NCBI GenBank assembly: GCA_020064725.1
Contig: JAGTWJ010000017.1
Span: 1 to 64,000 of the forward strand
Reading direction: 5' to 3'
DNA length: 64,000 nucleotides
Source of the DNA: Drechslerella dactyloides
Taxonomy: Eukaryota > Ascomycota > Orbiliomycetes > Orbiliales > Orbiliaceae
Below are positions 9,946-20,250 of the stretch, in pieces. Under the pieces are notes generated by a model that ran no database searches, was not told the DNA's origin, and was given only the letters and a program-made list of their open reading frames with translations. The position numbers and the translations under genes were made by a program. Numbering within the stretch: position 1 is the stretch's first letter; the number at the start of each line of letters is the position of its first letter.

Positions 9946-11476
9946 ATCTCTTTTCTTTCTTCTAAAATGGATCGCTAGTGTTAGCGGGTGAAGAATTGTG
10001 ATGAAATTCAGCAGGGATCATATATATGTACCGGTATATCTTGTAGAAAATCAACAACTGCAGGAGCTCGAGTCCGAGGATTAAGAGAGGCCCTGCGTTG
10101 ATTGCTTCTACTTGCCAACTTGCAAGAAAAGAGTTTGGATTGCAACACCGGAATATGTTCCAGCATATGTATGATAGAGGTATTATATTTTATTGTATGG
10201 TGTAGAGTCATAGTTCTGCTTTACCCGAGGACTATCATGGCATGTTAAATAATAGTACAGTGTCATATCAAGAATAAGTAACACTTGTGCCAGATTTCAG
10301 GTACCGTCTCATGAAACCAATACATCCAAACAAGTAATACGCGGATGTCCCAAAGTAAATGAACTCCTACCTACATATCTCGCTAGAATCATCACAAAGC
10401 GAAATGATCCCGTATCAACGCCACTCATCCCTATCAACTGTGCGTCTATATCCAACCAGCATATCGGAATCTTTACACCACCTTCCTATTGACGCTATAA
10501 CTACTTTAGAGCTCGCATACTAGGGTGGGTCCCAAATTATAAGGTGGTTACTCCGCATCTTCCAGAACTGAGAGAACATTTGAGGTGCGGAAATCGCGTG
10601 GCTCTAGATTTTGGGATAAAATATGGCTATCGAAGGCCGGAGTTAAGCACTTTTGAAGGTGATAGTTGCCCCGAGATATTGGTGGATGTCTTTAGCGAAG
10701 CCTAGCTAGGCTGCTGGTCGTGAATAATATACGAAAGTGGATTATACGTACGTAAATATGTAGTGCGGCTCTCTGCCGTGCGGACATATAATACGTGCCT
10801 ATATATATAGAGCACAATTATCAATATACGCCGTTGATCACATGCACATGCATGTGGCGACGTTCGCCACATCGCTATGTGATACAAATCTTGACAAACA
10901 GTAAATACCAATGCATGATGCCATGTGTGTCTTGGTATAGCTCGTACATGCATATTTGCGGCTTGCTGATCGTCCTCGGTCATGATCTGCATATACTTGT
11001 TCTGCTAATATTGGTATTTTTTTGCTTGCTTATTCTATTTCCCCGCGTCTTCGGCGAGGGATATTCCATGTGTGCTGTATCAAGCGGGCGGATAGGGGCG
11101 GTCTAGGACGCAATCACCTCACGCGCCTCTTTTCGAAGTGCCGTTAGATAGTGAAACTAAATATGGTTCAAGTAGATAGAATTGAACCAGAGCTATAGCT
11201 AGTACCATGATGAAATTTCTGGGCACCGACCCACGACCTGTGCTGATAATGTCTTTTCTTTGGCTCCTTCTACTAGGGCGACAGCACGTATTTATCGATC
11301 GGTCTAATTCCTGCTACGGCCTATCATCGATCATTTTGGTCTCCAGAGCTCAATGTTTAGAAACGACTTTATATAAGTTGCAATAAAGACTAGGTTGCCA
11401 AGCTTCTGAGGCTCCTGTATGAATCCGACGAATCGTGGGAAATTGACCCAATAGGTAAAATTAGAATACATAAGTA
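9946..11476. other. Intergenic region, no gene seen
   Basis: About 1.5 kb between the two ribosome-inactivating-type genes. Only short overlapping frames occur. A stretch near 10610-10740 faintly recalls 5S rRNA but does not fit its conserved sequence. No repeat or regulatory site could be supported. Confidence 0.6.
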
Positions 11477-13363
11477 TTAAGACCAAGTAGTATCTATACG
11501 AAATTTACCATTTTTTCCTTTGAGGGTCGAAGAGGGTGACTCAGGTGACAAGGTAGCTGAGTCATGTATAAGCTCAGTATCCGGCCAGAGTCGGATAGAG
11601 CGATACAATTCTAGCTCTATTCGAACTTTCTTCTGCTTCATCGGAATAGCCAGAGCCCATGGTCCAGGGATTTCGTCGCCCTTGTCAACAGTCCAGTGTA
11701 TCTCCTCCCGGTCTCCAATTGTGAACAATTTGAATGAACGAGATTCTCCCAATATCGTGGCAGTCGCGGTGATATCCCCGTACATATAGATACTATCTTT
11801 ACCGTCTATGTCAAGCGCGGTAATCGAGATGCCAACTCTTCTAGCATCGGTCATCACGACGAATTTTACGTCTGCATGACCATCTTTACCGGAAAGTCTG
11901 ACAGTCTGCACTTCATCGTATACATTGAAATCCGAGTTCGAATAATCCCACTCAATTGTGCTGTCGTTGGTGGTGATCGTATCGTCCTTGCCCACAATAT
12001 TATAACTGTAAAGATTGCCAGTTACCGAGATATGGCCAGTTGCGTACTGAGCTTCGGCAACGGCTAAAGCGCCGCCGATGGCGGTCTTGATGTTTCCGAT
12101 TACTTGGCAGACCATAAAGTTGTTATATTCGAAAAAATATTGGGGGACTGAGCCGTGAAGCTCGGTGATTATCCAGCCGTCGCCATACGCTCGAAGCCAG
12201 TTTTGGCCATTGACCACGGCGTTGACCTCAAGGATTTGGAACATGTCTTGGCCTTTTGGGATCCATCCTTCCGCTGGCACAGGGCTATCTCCAGCGACAC
12301 GGGCTGCGAGAAAGTCAACGTCACGTTTGCCCATGCCACTGGGTCCTGGAGCATTCGGCCGGTATCCCTTCTGGTTGTTCGACCACAGTAAAACACCGAT
12401 TATCTGAAGGAATTGCTGGAAAGTTAGCCTGACTTGCAGTTGGTTGTTGACTCGGACGAGCTGCCTTTCTGACTCTGTATTATCTGCTTGAGCATGATAC
12501 AACACAGCGTCAGAGACAGTTTTCCAGTGGTTCTGCATCGTGACCATATCCCTTGTCAGATAAGTTCCGCTCCGCCAGTGCGTACTGATCCCTCGGCGTG
12601 GGTCCACCAAGGTGAGGTGATTGAGTATAGAGTCGAATCTCATAGCTTCGGCTATCATTTGTATGATTACCAGGTATGCATTCGCTTGGTCCTGAACAGA
12701 GGCTTCTGTCCCGCTTAGAAGAGTCAACACCGCGGCCAAGAGCGCATCCCGGCCCATCATGATTCCTGTTCGAACATAACGCTCATTCGCATTTGGATTA
12801 CTTTTAGGTGTGACTACCAATCCAGCCTTGCGTACCAAATCCGGATAGTCTCCGCCGAAACCCAAGTATGTGGACCCAGGAATTCTGCGCTCGGGTTCCC
12901 CGCGAGGATTTGGTGACGGAAGCTCGTACCATGTTTGGTCAACCTGATGACCGATTATATATCCATTGGCCGGTCGCATTCTTATTGTGATCCAACCTGT
13001 CCAGGTCGCTACCAGGGTTATATCGATAAACCGAGGCTGCTGCCGCTCTTGTCGACCCAGGCTTCTCAGGAGTGGAAGCCCTTGGACCCTTGGACCGTTG
13101 TTGTGCGCCACACGACGCAGATTGCGGATAAGCTCAAGGAACTCCCCTTCGGTGCTGTCAGTAACTCCCCAAGTAGTTGTAAAAGTGGATGTACTTGTAG
13201 ATTTGGCACGCGGAGCTATAGTGATATGTGGAGCTTCAGTGGTCTGTGGGGCTTCAGTGATCTGTGGAACTTTAGTGATCTGTGAAGTTGGAGTTGCTTC
13301 CACCAGACTTCCGACAACTCCGGTATAAATCAAAGTCCATTTTAACAAGCGTAGCCAAAGCAT
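11477..13363 (-). CDS. Ribosome-inactivating protein fused to JIP60-like (DUF6598-like) domain
   Basis: A predicted secreted rRNA N-glycosidase fusion, apparently intact and in a single exon. The frame is open from 13468, but the ATG at 13363 starts a typical signal peptide (LLKWTLIYTGVVGSL) and gives 628 residues. Then come short Pro/Thr repeats of the type TEAP (about 25-50), the ribosome-inactivating domain (about 65-290) and a C-terminal domain (about 360-628). Catalytic features are present: Tyr135 (GYIIGH), Tyr173 (GGDYPDL), Glu239 and Arg242 in IIQMIAEAMRF, and Trp280. A dibasic KR at 346-347 lies between the domains and could be a Kex2 site. The C-terminal domain is shared with the gene on either side and resembles the extra domain of barley JIP60-type proteins. 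Role is inferred: defence, competition or host attack. Confidence 0.85.
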   Translation of the reverse strand: MLWLRLLKWTLIYTGVVGSLVEATPTSQITKVPQITEAPQTTEAPHITIAPRAKSTSTSTFTTTWGVTDSTEGEFLELIRNLRRVAHNNGPRVQGLPLLRSLGRQERQQPRFIDITLVATWTGWITIRMRPANGYIIGHQVDQTWYELPSPNPRGEPERRIPGSTYLGFGGDYPDLVRKAGLVVTPKSNPNANERYVRTGIMMGRDALLAAVLTLLSGTEASVQDQANAYLVIIQMIAEAMRFDSILNHLTLVDPRRGISTHWRSGTYLTRDMVTMQNHWKTVSDAVLYHAQADNTESERQLVRVNNQLQVRLTFQQFLQIIGVLLWSNNQKGYRPNAPGPSGMGKRDVDFLAARVAGDSPVPAEGWIPKGQDMFQILEVNAVVNGQNWLRAYGDGWIITELHGSVPQYFFEYNNFMVCQVIGNIKTAIGGALAVAEAQYATGHISVTGNLYSYNIVGKDDTITTNDSTIEWDYSNSDFNVYDEVQTVRLSGKDGHADVKFVVMTDARRVGISITALDIDGKDSIYMYGDITATATILGESRSFKLFTIGDREEIHWTVDKGDEIPGPWALAIPMKQKKVRIELELYRSIRLWPDTELIHDSATLSPESPSSTLKGKNGKFRIDTTWS

Positions 13364-13464
13364 TTTTCTCGTCTGTTGGAAAAATGCTAGTATATAACTG
13401 ATATAAAGATCGATATAGAGGGAAGATAAATAACTGGCACCAGAACGTTGATATTTAAGAAAAT

Positions 13465-15354
13465 TCAAGAATCGGGACTAGGGGTTTGGAGAATAAAGCT
13501 AATCAGCTTCAATTGATAGGCCTGATCGCGAGGAACAGCTGATTGTAAATAAGCCCGGTACATATACCACACATGGAAAAACATAGCCCGGAGCTCGGAG
13601 CTGAGGACATCCTCGTGCGCAGCGGTTTCAGGAGTACATAAGCGGGTCTGTACATGCGAGATTACCTCAGGCTCAGTCATGATAACTAGCTCATGGGTAT
13701 TGTGATTCCCAATTTAATGACGATATAAACCTAGTATAGGTATATGAATGCTAATAGGATATCTTACTGCAGGTTATCTCCACCGATGATACGCTGTCGG
13801 CTTATTATCTAGATAGCCATCTTCTGCGGATGGCTCGGAGATGATGCTCTACTTTAATATTTATCAGAGTCTTATGGTTTATCAGACGATATGTTTTCTT
13901 TTATATTTACCCCTTGAAGAGTTTGTATTATATGGGTCTGATCAGTTGAATGGTTGTGTCGTATAGTTTATCTTGTGCGATCTGCATGATAGAAATATCA
14001 AAGTTTCTTCTTTCCTTAGCCATCATATGAGCAACTTAAGTCCATTCGGTACTCTGGCTAACTCAGAGGATCGGCTGTCTGGTATGCGAGACGAAGGCTA
14101 GCCTATCTTCAATTTGCAAACCAGGAATTCAGGTTATCTGGCCACCCCCGGACTGAATTTCTAAGAGTTTGTTGCATCTCAAACTTCTACAATATATATT
14201 ACCAGGCGTACAGTCTGCAAGTACTAACCTTCCCGTTTTAAGATATATACTATTTTATATTGTTCATGCTGGCTACGGGTTCTTGATTAACTCATTGTCA
14301 AATGCTTCAACTGCTTGTACGTATATTAAGATCTTGACTCCTTAATGGACTGAACATACTTTAGTTAGGAACAATATCTTATGAAAGAAATAATATCACA
14401 TTCGCCTTTCAAATTTCAGGTTGTGACAGAGCGGAACTACTTTAACCTGCAAAAGTCCTAGTCAATTATGATATAAGAAGTTCTAAAGTATCATGAGTCG
14501 ACGTTGGCTGCTGGCCTGAATGGAATCTCGCTTAAATCTCGCCTAATTCAGCGCCATCGGTTTTGAGACACGAAGAACAGCTGTCTTGGCACGCATTATA
14601 GACGAGCGGCAGAGGATCTGAATTTGTACAACCGAGCACGAGATTAAATTTTTGGACAGTTGCTATACTTAATTCCGGCTCTACCGATTTTTCCTGTTCT
14701 GTTCACGCCCCGCATCGCACAGAAAGGTTGGTATCTAGGTTAGCCAATATTACACAAGGGTATTTGTTATAACGTTATGGTCTAGGCGTCTGCGCAGACC
14801 TCCAATATCAGAAACGCATGCGCAACCCTATGCTATGCACATATATAACAAAGGCATGTGGAAATGTGCGTTTCTGCCATATCGTCTACACAAGCGACGA
14901 TACTTGGATAATCTCGCACTTTTGATTACTAAGTACTTTTGTTGTAGTTCCTTGTCGGTCCTTGTTCCGCAGCACGATCTTTGGATACGGGGTGTGCCGC
15001 TTCTCGCCTAAAAGGTTATTTATAGGTATCAATCATTCGATGGTATATTCAATCGGGCTCTACACTGTTGATCTTGACTTATGGCTTCGGATGTTTTCAA
15101 AAATTGGTGTTTATATCGCGCAGGGCAAGGGGTAATTATATAAATAATCTACTCTGATGGCAGTCAGATGGACGTTATAACACTCGGTTTTGAATTTAAT
15201 TAAAGAGTCCTTCTTCGAGTTCCCAAACTACTACGTACGAACTACCTAAGACAGGTCAACCACATCCCATTGTCCCGTTTCCCAAGTCCCAATCCTCCAG
15301 AACCTTAACGCTTTCTGAAACATATCTCTTCGTCTAAGCTTCTCGTTTTATTCC
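13465..15354. other. Intergenic region between divergent family members
   Basis: About 1.9 kb separating the minus-strand toxin-family gene from the plus-strand single-domain paralogue. A 71-codon frame at 13465-13680 (minus) abuts the toxin gene but has no recognisable features and may be its leader. No remnant of a ribosome-inactivating domain was found upstream of 15356. Promoters of both genes presumably lie here. Confidence 0.5.
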
Positions 15355-15409
15355 CTTGCAGGATACTATTCTTACCGCGCCAGCCTCGTCTCTTACTCAG
15401 GCAAAAGAA

Positions 15410-16330
15410 ATGAGCGAGGGGTATAGCAGCACAGGCGGCCTTGCGGATAGTGCGGTGCCCACAGGGGGGTGGATCCCAAAGGGTCGAACACTATTTCAGG
15501 TTCTCTCGGTCAAAGCTCGATTGAAAAATGCCGGTAGCGACCATATCCGGGTCTACGGCACTATTGACATTGCCGATGCCACCGACGATATCTGTCATGA
15601 GATATACAACGTTGACCGCACCTCTGATAACGCGGGCCAGGACATGTACATCGGAGACGGCGCAGACCCATCAGGCGGCGGTGATCTGATCGCCAGCCCG
15701 ACTCAGGCTGTGTCGGCTGATACCCACGTCAGTATCACTGCTTGTCTGAGTGCTCATGTTGTGATTGCCTCCCCCGGTGGGTCTACCAACTTGGTTGAGA
15801 AGTCGATTGCTGAAGGCTCGATTCATTGGGACGCTTTTGCCAATTCAGATATCAATATCTACGATGAGATCGAAAGCGCAAGAATTCTTGGTCCGGATGG
15901 TTTTGCAGATGTCGAATATATTGTCATGAGCGATGCCACAGAGGCTGCAGTTCGGATCTTTACGGTTGATACGCAGAACGAACACGAAACCTATCCTTAC
16001 GATATCCATGGGACCGTTGCCGCCAACTTTTCGATATCAGGGCAACCTTACTCGGTTCAATTGTTTGCATCCAAAGAAGACAAGGATTCTCGACTTTGTC
16101 TCAAAGAAAATGGCGAAATTCCTTTGACACGATCGACGATCGCCATACCGACGGATGAGTCTCTGGAAATCACCCTGAATCTCGTGTGGAATCGCAATCC
16201 TTCTGCGTCAAGTAAAGATCCCGAGATCATCGATGGGAAAGCTACATTCCTTCCTGATTTCAAGGCACCTAGTTCTCAAAATATTGCTGGCAAACACGGT
16301 TCCTTTCGTGTGGAAGCCACTTGGACGTGA
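15410..16330 (+). CDS. Stand-alone JIP60-like (DUF6598-like) domain protein
   Basis: Third member of the local family, carrying only the C-terminal domain: no ribosome-inactivating domain precedes it. Shared landmarks with the other two are GWIPKGR near the start, IHWDAFANSDINIYDEIES in the middle, DGFADVEYIVMSDA after it, and a closing GSFRVEATWT. The first ATG in frame is at 15410 (306 residues). The frame is open from 15338, and CCCTTGCAG at 15353-15361 looks like a splice acceptor, so a 5' exon may exist upstream. No signal peptide is visible in this part. What the domain does is not established; in cereals it accompanies stress-induced ribosome-inactivating proteins. It could have arisen by domain loss or be an ancestral form. 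Confidence 0.7.
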   Translation: MSEGYSSTGGLADSAVPTGGWIPKGRTLFQVLSVKARLKNAGSDHIRVYGTIDIADATDDICHEIYNVDRTSDNAGQDMYIGDGADPSGGGDLIASPTQAVSADTHVSITACLSAHVVIASPGGSTNLVEKSIAEGSIHWDAFANSDINIYDEIESARILGPDGFADVEYIVMSDATEAAVRIFTVDTQNEHETYPYDIHGTVAANFSISGQPYSVQLFASKEDKDSRLCLKENGEIPLTRSTIAIPTDESLEITLNLVWNRNPSASSKDPEIIDGKATFLPDFKAPSSQNIAGKHGSFRVEATWT

Positions 16331-19300
16331 CCCATACGTACCTACGTCATGGCGTTGATATCATTCCTGTATTACAACAGTATATGCATATTATTTATTT
16401 AATATATTCATAACTCAATCAAAGATACACTGGATAGTTAGTTGAGAAAAGGATTATGCGATGACACTCTATGTACAGCGCTGGCTAGCGACGACCCATC
16501 CAGGATTCTAACTATAGTGAAAGTTACGCTATCCGCCGCAGTACTATAGGGAGCGAACAGCCTCCCGCCCATGCAATGAACAAATACACGCTAACCTCCA
16601 ACCGACCTCCTCGCGGACAACATCTAGACAGAGACTCAGACGAACGAGAGCTAACTGATGACAAGAACCAAACCACCTCGATGATACTATACGGGTATAA
16701 TCAGCCAATCAACTCATTCTGAAGAAGAACAACAGCCAACAGATGACTTAACTTCCTTTACTGAGTCTTCTTTGTCTGCATGACCTCATTATAGATACAA
16801 TCGTTGATAAACTTAAAGTACGTAGACTCTAGTATTGAATTATTATAGCTATGGTTCGGCAGCTCTTCTTATACTTTGATTATTACTCCAGCAACCTAAT
16901 ACAGCTACTTTCTATATATTAATAGGATAAGTTTGTCCTGTAGGCTATTAAGGAAGAAGATTAGAATACTTAAATACTTATGATTTTCGAATTCTTTTTG
17001 TAATAACTATATCTAGTAATATAGATATATAATATATTTGATTAATAGAAATATATTATATAATATTAACGTCGATACTCCCTGGATAAAATCAGGTCTG
17101 GTTTCGGGCGATCATTGGGATGAGTCTCTTCGAAACATTCAGACATGGAACGGAAGAAGGTGCTCGCAATGAAAAATCCCTAACTTCCGGCTCTATCACA
17201 TAAGATTATAACAACAATCAAGACACAGGAATCTCAAAATTAAGAATTTGATATCACAAATCTGTTAAGCCTGTTCAATATATTGAGTGTGAAAAATGGT
17301 TCAGAGCCTATCAAATCAATTATCCTCAACCAAGTGGTAGTCATGTTACCCTTTCCTGCTACCTGGGACATAATACAGTGGTGCTACGTTATAGGGATGG
17401 TTATTCTAAGTAAATCGATTGACACCTTAATTAGGTTATAGTGGAGTAAATTTCTTATGAGATAAAGATGAAAGGCCAGCGCCAAGATTTCCATGCTTGT
17501 CGTTTTATCAGCTTCCTGTGTATAATATACTAATCTATAATCTTACTCGCTCCGGATTGCGGTTTCGCTCATTTCCAGATAGCAAATACAGATAGAAATG
17601 TTATGCGTACTAAAGGGCTACAGGAGATCTTTAAATCCCGTGGCAACATGGGAAGCGCGGGTAAAAGGGAGGATTGGTTTGACCTTAGATTCTTTGAAAG
17701 TCTCGAGAATACACCAGAATCTCTTCATTAAATCGATCAATCTTACTTCTGCTTCTTCCTTTCCATCTTTAAGTTTTTTAACATCGGTTTATACAGGGGC
17801 TAGATTTTGTGTAACGAAGGAGAAATTGGGAGGCGAGTGCATTTTTTGAGACACCTCGGCGATAGGCAAACCTGGGATCTGTAAGCGAGTACGTTCAACT
17901 GCGGTAGGATCTGCATGTTAGTTCGTGATTACAGGCTAGGACGTTAATACAGCAGCATTTCTATTCTCCTGTCAAAATTGCCGATACAGCCTATTCGGTA
18001 ATAGCAACCTTCAACAGCATACAGATACTATATCCGGAGCTTCAGAACATAACAGACTAATAACCTGCAGCCTTCTCTGAATTTCTATCTATACCTTTTC
18101 TGTTTCTCGGTTACCCAGTGCCTCTCCCTTGAGCTTTACCCCTACAGGACACTATTCTGTATCCGTCTGATCTCTGACGAATCGTCGCCTAGCTCGATTT
18201 CCTCCTCCTCGAATTCCGCCATTTTAGGCTACTGGTAGTAGGGATCACTTATTGATGTGAATTCTAAAATCATTGTAGCGTATACTAAATTAAGCAAGCT
18301 GGCTGACTTGAGTTGAATCGTTGAAAATATATGAAAGGTAGAGATTAAATAAGAAAGAATGTGTGGGAAGCTTTGCTGTACTATTGCACCAGCTGTGCGT
18401 GTATAACCGGAAAGTCCTATTTAAAAAAAAGCCCCCTGAAATCCGGCTTTCGTTTAAATTTGCCTATTTGGTTTGCCTAAGGCCAAGCTATTCCTACGCG
18501 AACGTTGCACAGAGCCTTATGACTCCCATTCAAGTGATGTTGCATCTTTTGCATTAACCATCTCCTGTGCGACAGTTGAAAGAAGTTAAATCGATCAGAA
18601 TTCAAGCCTAAAAATCGCAGTTGGTCGACTAATCTGGGCGATGAGATGACCTGGAAGGCCGTCTTGGCTGTTATCTTGGCGGTTAGTTTGGGACCTGTAC
18701 ACTTTGATAACACTTGATATCCTCAACTTAGAATATGTTTGTTTATAGCTTGATGTGGTCCGACAGACCGGGGCGATTTATCATCGGGAACTTCCAGCTT
18801 CCACCGTATAGCCCGGCATCGGAGGAATACCGATCTATCTTTAGGTTTCGTTAAGCATCTTCAGATATGATTGATCATAACTTTCATTTATTGTTAATAT
18901 TTCAGAAAGTTCTTCCGTTACACTATCATATAAAAAGACGCCTATAGCTGATCTCACTTAATCCTGCTGGTATTAAACGAGTATAATATAAGAATCCGAA
19001 GTCGTTTAACAATAAACGCAGGCGTATCCTGGGCAATTATACCAAAAGAATTTTAGTAGTTCAGACGGAGGGTCTACCACGAATAGCGCATCGTTGATTT
19101 CACACAGCCGCATGCGTAAACTTGCATTGACCGTCGACTGAAACTACATTCTTATTTTAAGCTCTGTGGATTCGCCGGATGGAATCGGTCCACTTGCACT
19201 TTATGCGTCCGGTCTACGGGACCAAATGGGTTCTTCGGTAGCTAGATATCTGTCAATATAACGTCCATAGATTTAGCTTTCAATAGAGCAAACCTAATAC

Positions 19301-19498
19301 CATTTCAACTTGGCTTTGCGTATAAATATCAGGCTTCGTTCCCGGTAGTGAAGAAATTTCGGATAGGCCAGTCGTATAAACCCCACTCGGAAATCGTTGG
19401 CAGGAATAAACTCATAAGGCAGTTTATTGTGAGATATACTTTCAAATTTTGAGCTGCCTATATAAGTCTATTGTTCAGGTCTATCCTTTTCCACCAAT
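16331..19498. other. Long gene-free stretch
   Basis: About 3.2 kb with only short random frames. A locally AT-rich patch lies around 16960-17070. No transposon ends, tandem repeats or RNA genes were recognised. It may be old, decayed sequence. Confidence 0.5.
19459..19466 (+). promoter_or_regulatory. Possible TATA box of the cysteine-rich gene
   Basis: TATATAAG lies 33 bases before the ATG at 19499. The spacing would leave a very short 5' leader, so the assignment is tentative. Confidence 0.35.
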
Positions 19499-20250
19499 AT
19501 GAAGCATTGGTCTCTATGTATCTTGGTGGGGCTGACTACAGTGCTCGCCGCTGTTCAACCCGGCCCACAACCCACCAAATTCCCCGAGTTCCCTCTTCAA
19601 TGCGCGTTTACAGCTACTATTCCAACATCTAAAATGTCGTGAGTTCGACTATCTTTCCAGTCTCCTGGTTCCAAAACTTCATATTGGGGGTCAACTAAGA
19701 GCATTATAAACAAATTTACAATATTTAGGACGGTGACGGTAGTATTAAACCCTTCCACCACGGTCATCACCACGCCTACTACTACAATTACGATCTCGTG
19801 CCCAAGTATGTGCATATTTCGCTTGCCTTGAAAAAACCACCTAGATTTTGGCTTGAACCCACCTTCTCCCCATACTAACTCGAATAATTACTAGCGGTCT
19901 GTAGCGCACAAACCTGCGGTGGGTTTGTAACTCGTTGCTCCACTGAATATGACTGTTGGTGTGGGCAAGTGGCGGCACAACCGACCGGGGCTGGCGCCTG
20001 TTTCCAGAATTCTTACTGCTATGGGCTGCTACCATGCTCTACTACCACAAACTGCCCCTCTGGTTTTGGCTGCTTTACCGGTACGTGCTGTCGTGGGGGT
20101 CAAGGCGTTTGTGTTCCTCTCAAATGCGACTCTAAATACCCTTGGGGGACCCCTGAGATTAATCCAAATCGGAAGAGAGAAGTAAGAGAGGAGAAAGGGG
20201 ACACACTCGCTTGGAAGAAGGGTGATATCATTCCACCCTTCAAAGATTAA
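19499..20250 (+). CDS. Cysteine-rich small secreted protein, three exons
   Basis: A predicted 190-residue secreted protein seen only after splicing. Exons are 19499-19638, 19729-19805 and 19895-20250. Introns start GTGAGT and GTATGTG, end TTTAG and ACTAG, and hold branch-like ACTAAG and ACTAAC; phases match at both joins. Exon 1 gives a signal peptide (MKHWSLCILVGLTTVLAAV) and a Pro-rich start. Exon 2 encodes a Thr-rich linker. Exon 3 carries fourteen cysteines in about 80 residues, including a CC pair (GCFTGTCCRGG), then a charged tail with KR that could be a Kex2 site. The pattern fits a disulfide-stabilised secreted protein such as an effector or antimicrobial protein; no family was recognised. 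Its position beside other secreted-protein genes supports that view. Confidence 0.7.

Noticed and set aside
10610..10740. Stretch recalling 5S rRNA (GGAGTTAAGC followed by a GGTGATAG-type segment)
   Set aside because: Only a few short words match. The conserved 5S ends and internal promoter elements do not line up.
15080..15131. Possible first exon for the single-domain paralogue (ATG near 15080, donor GTAATT)
   Set aside because: Phase fits, but the donor is weak and the short peptide has no homology to the paralogues, so it was left out of the gene model.
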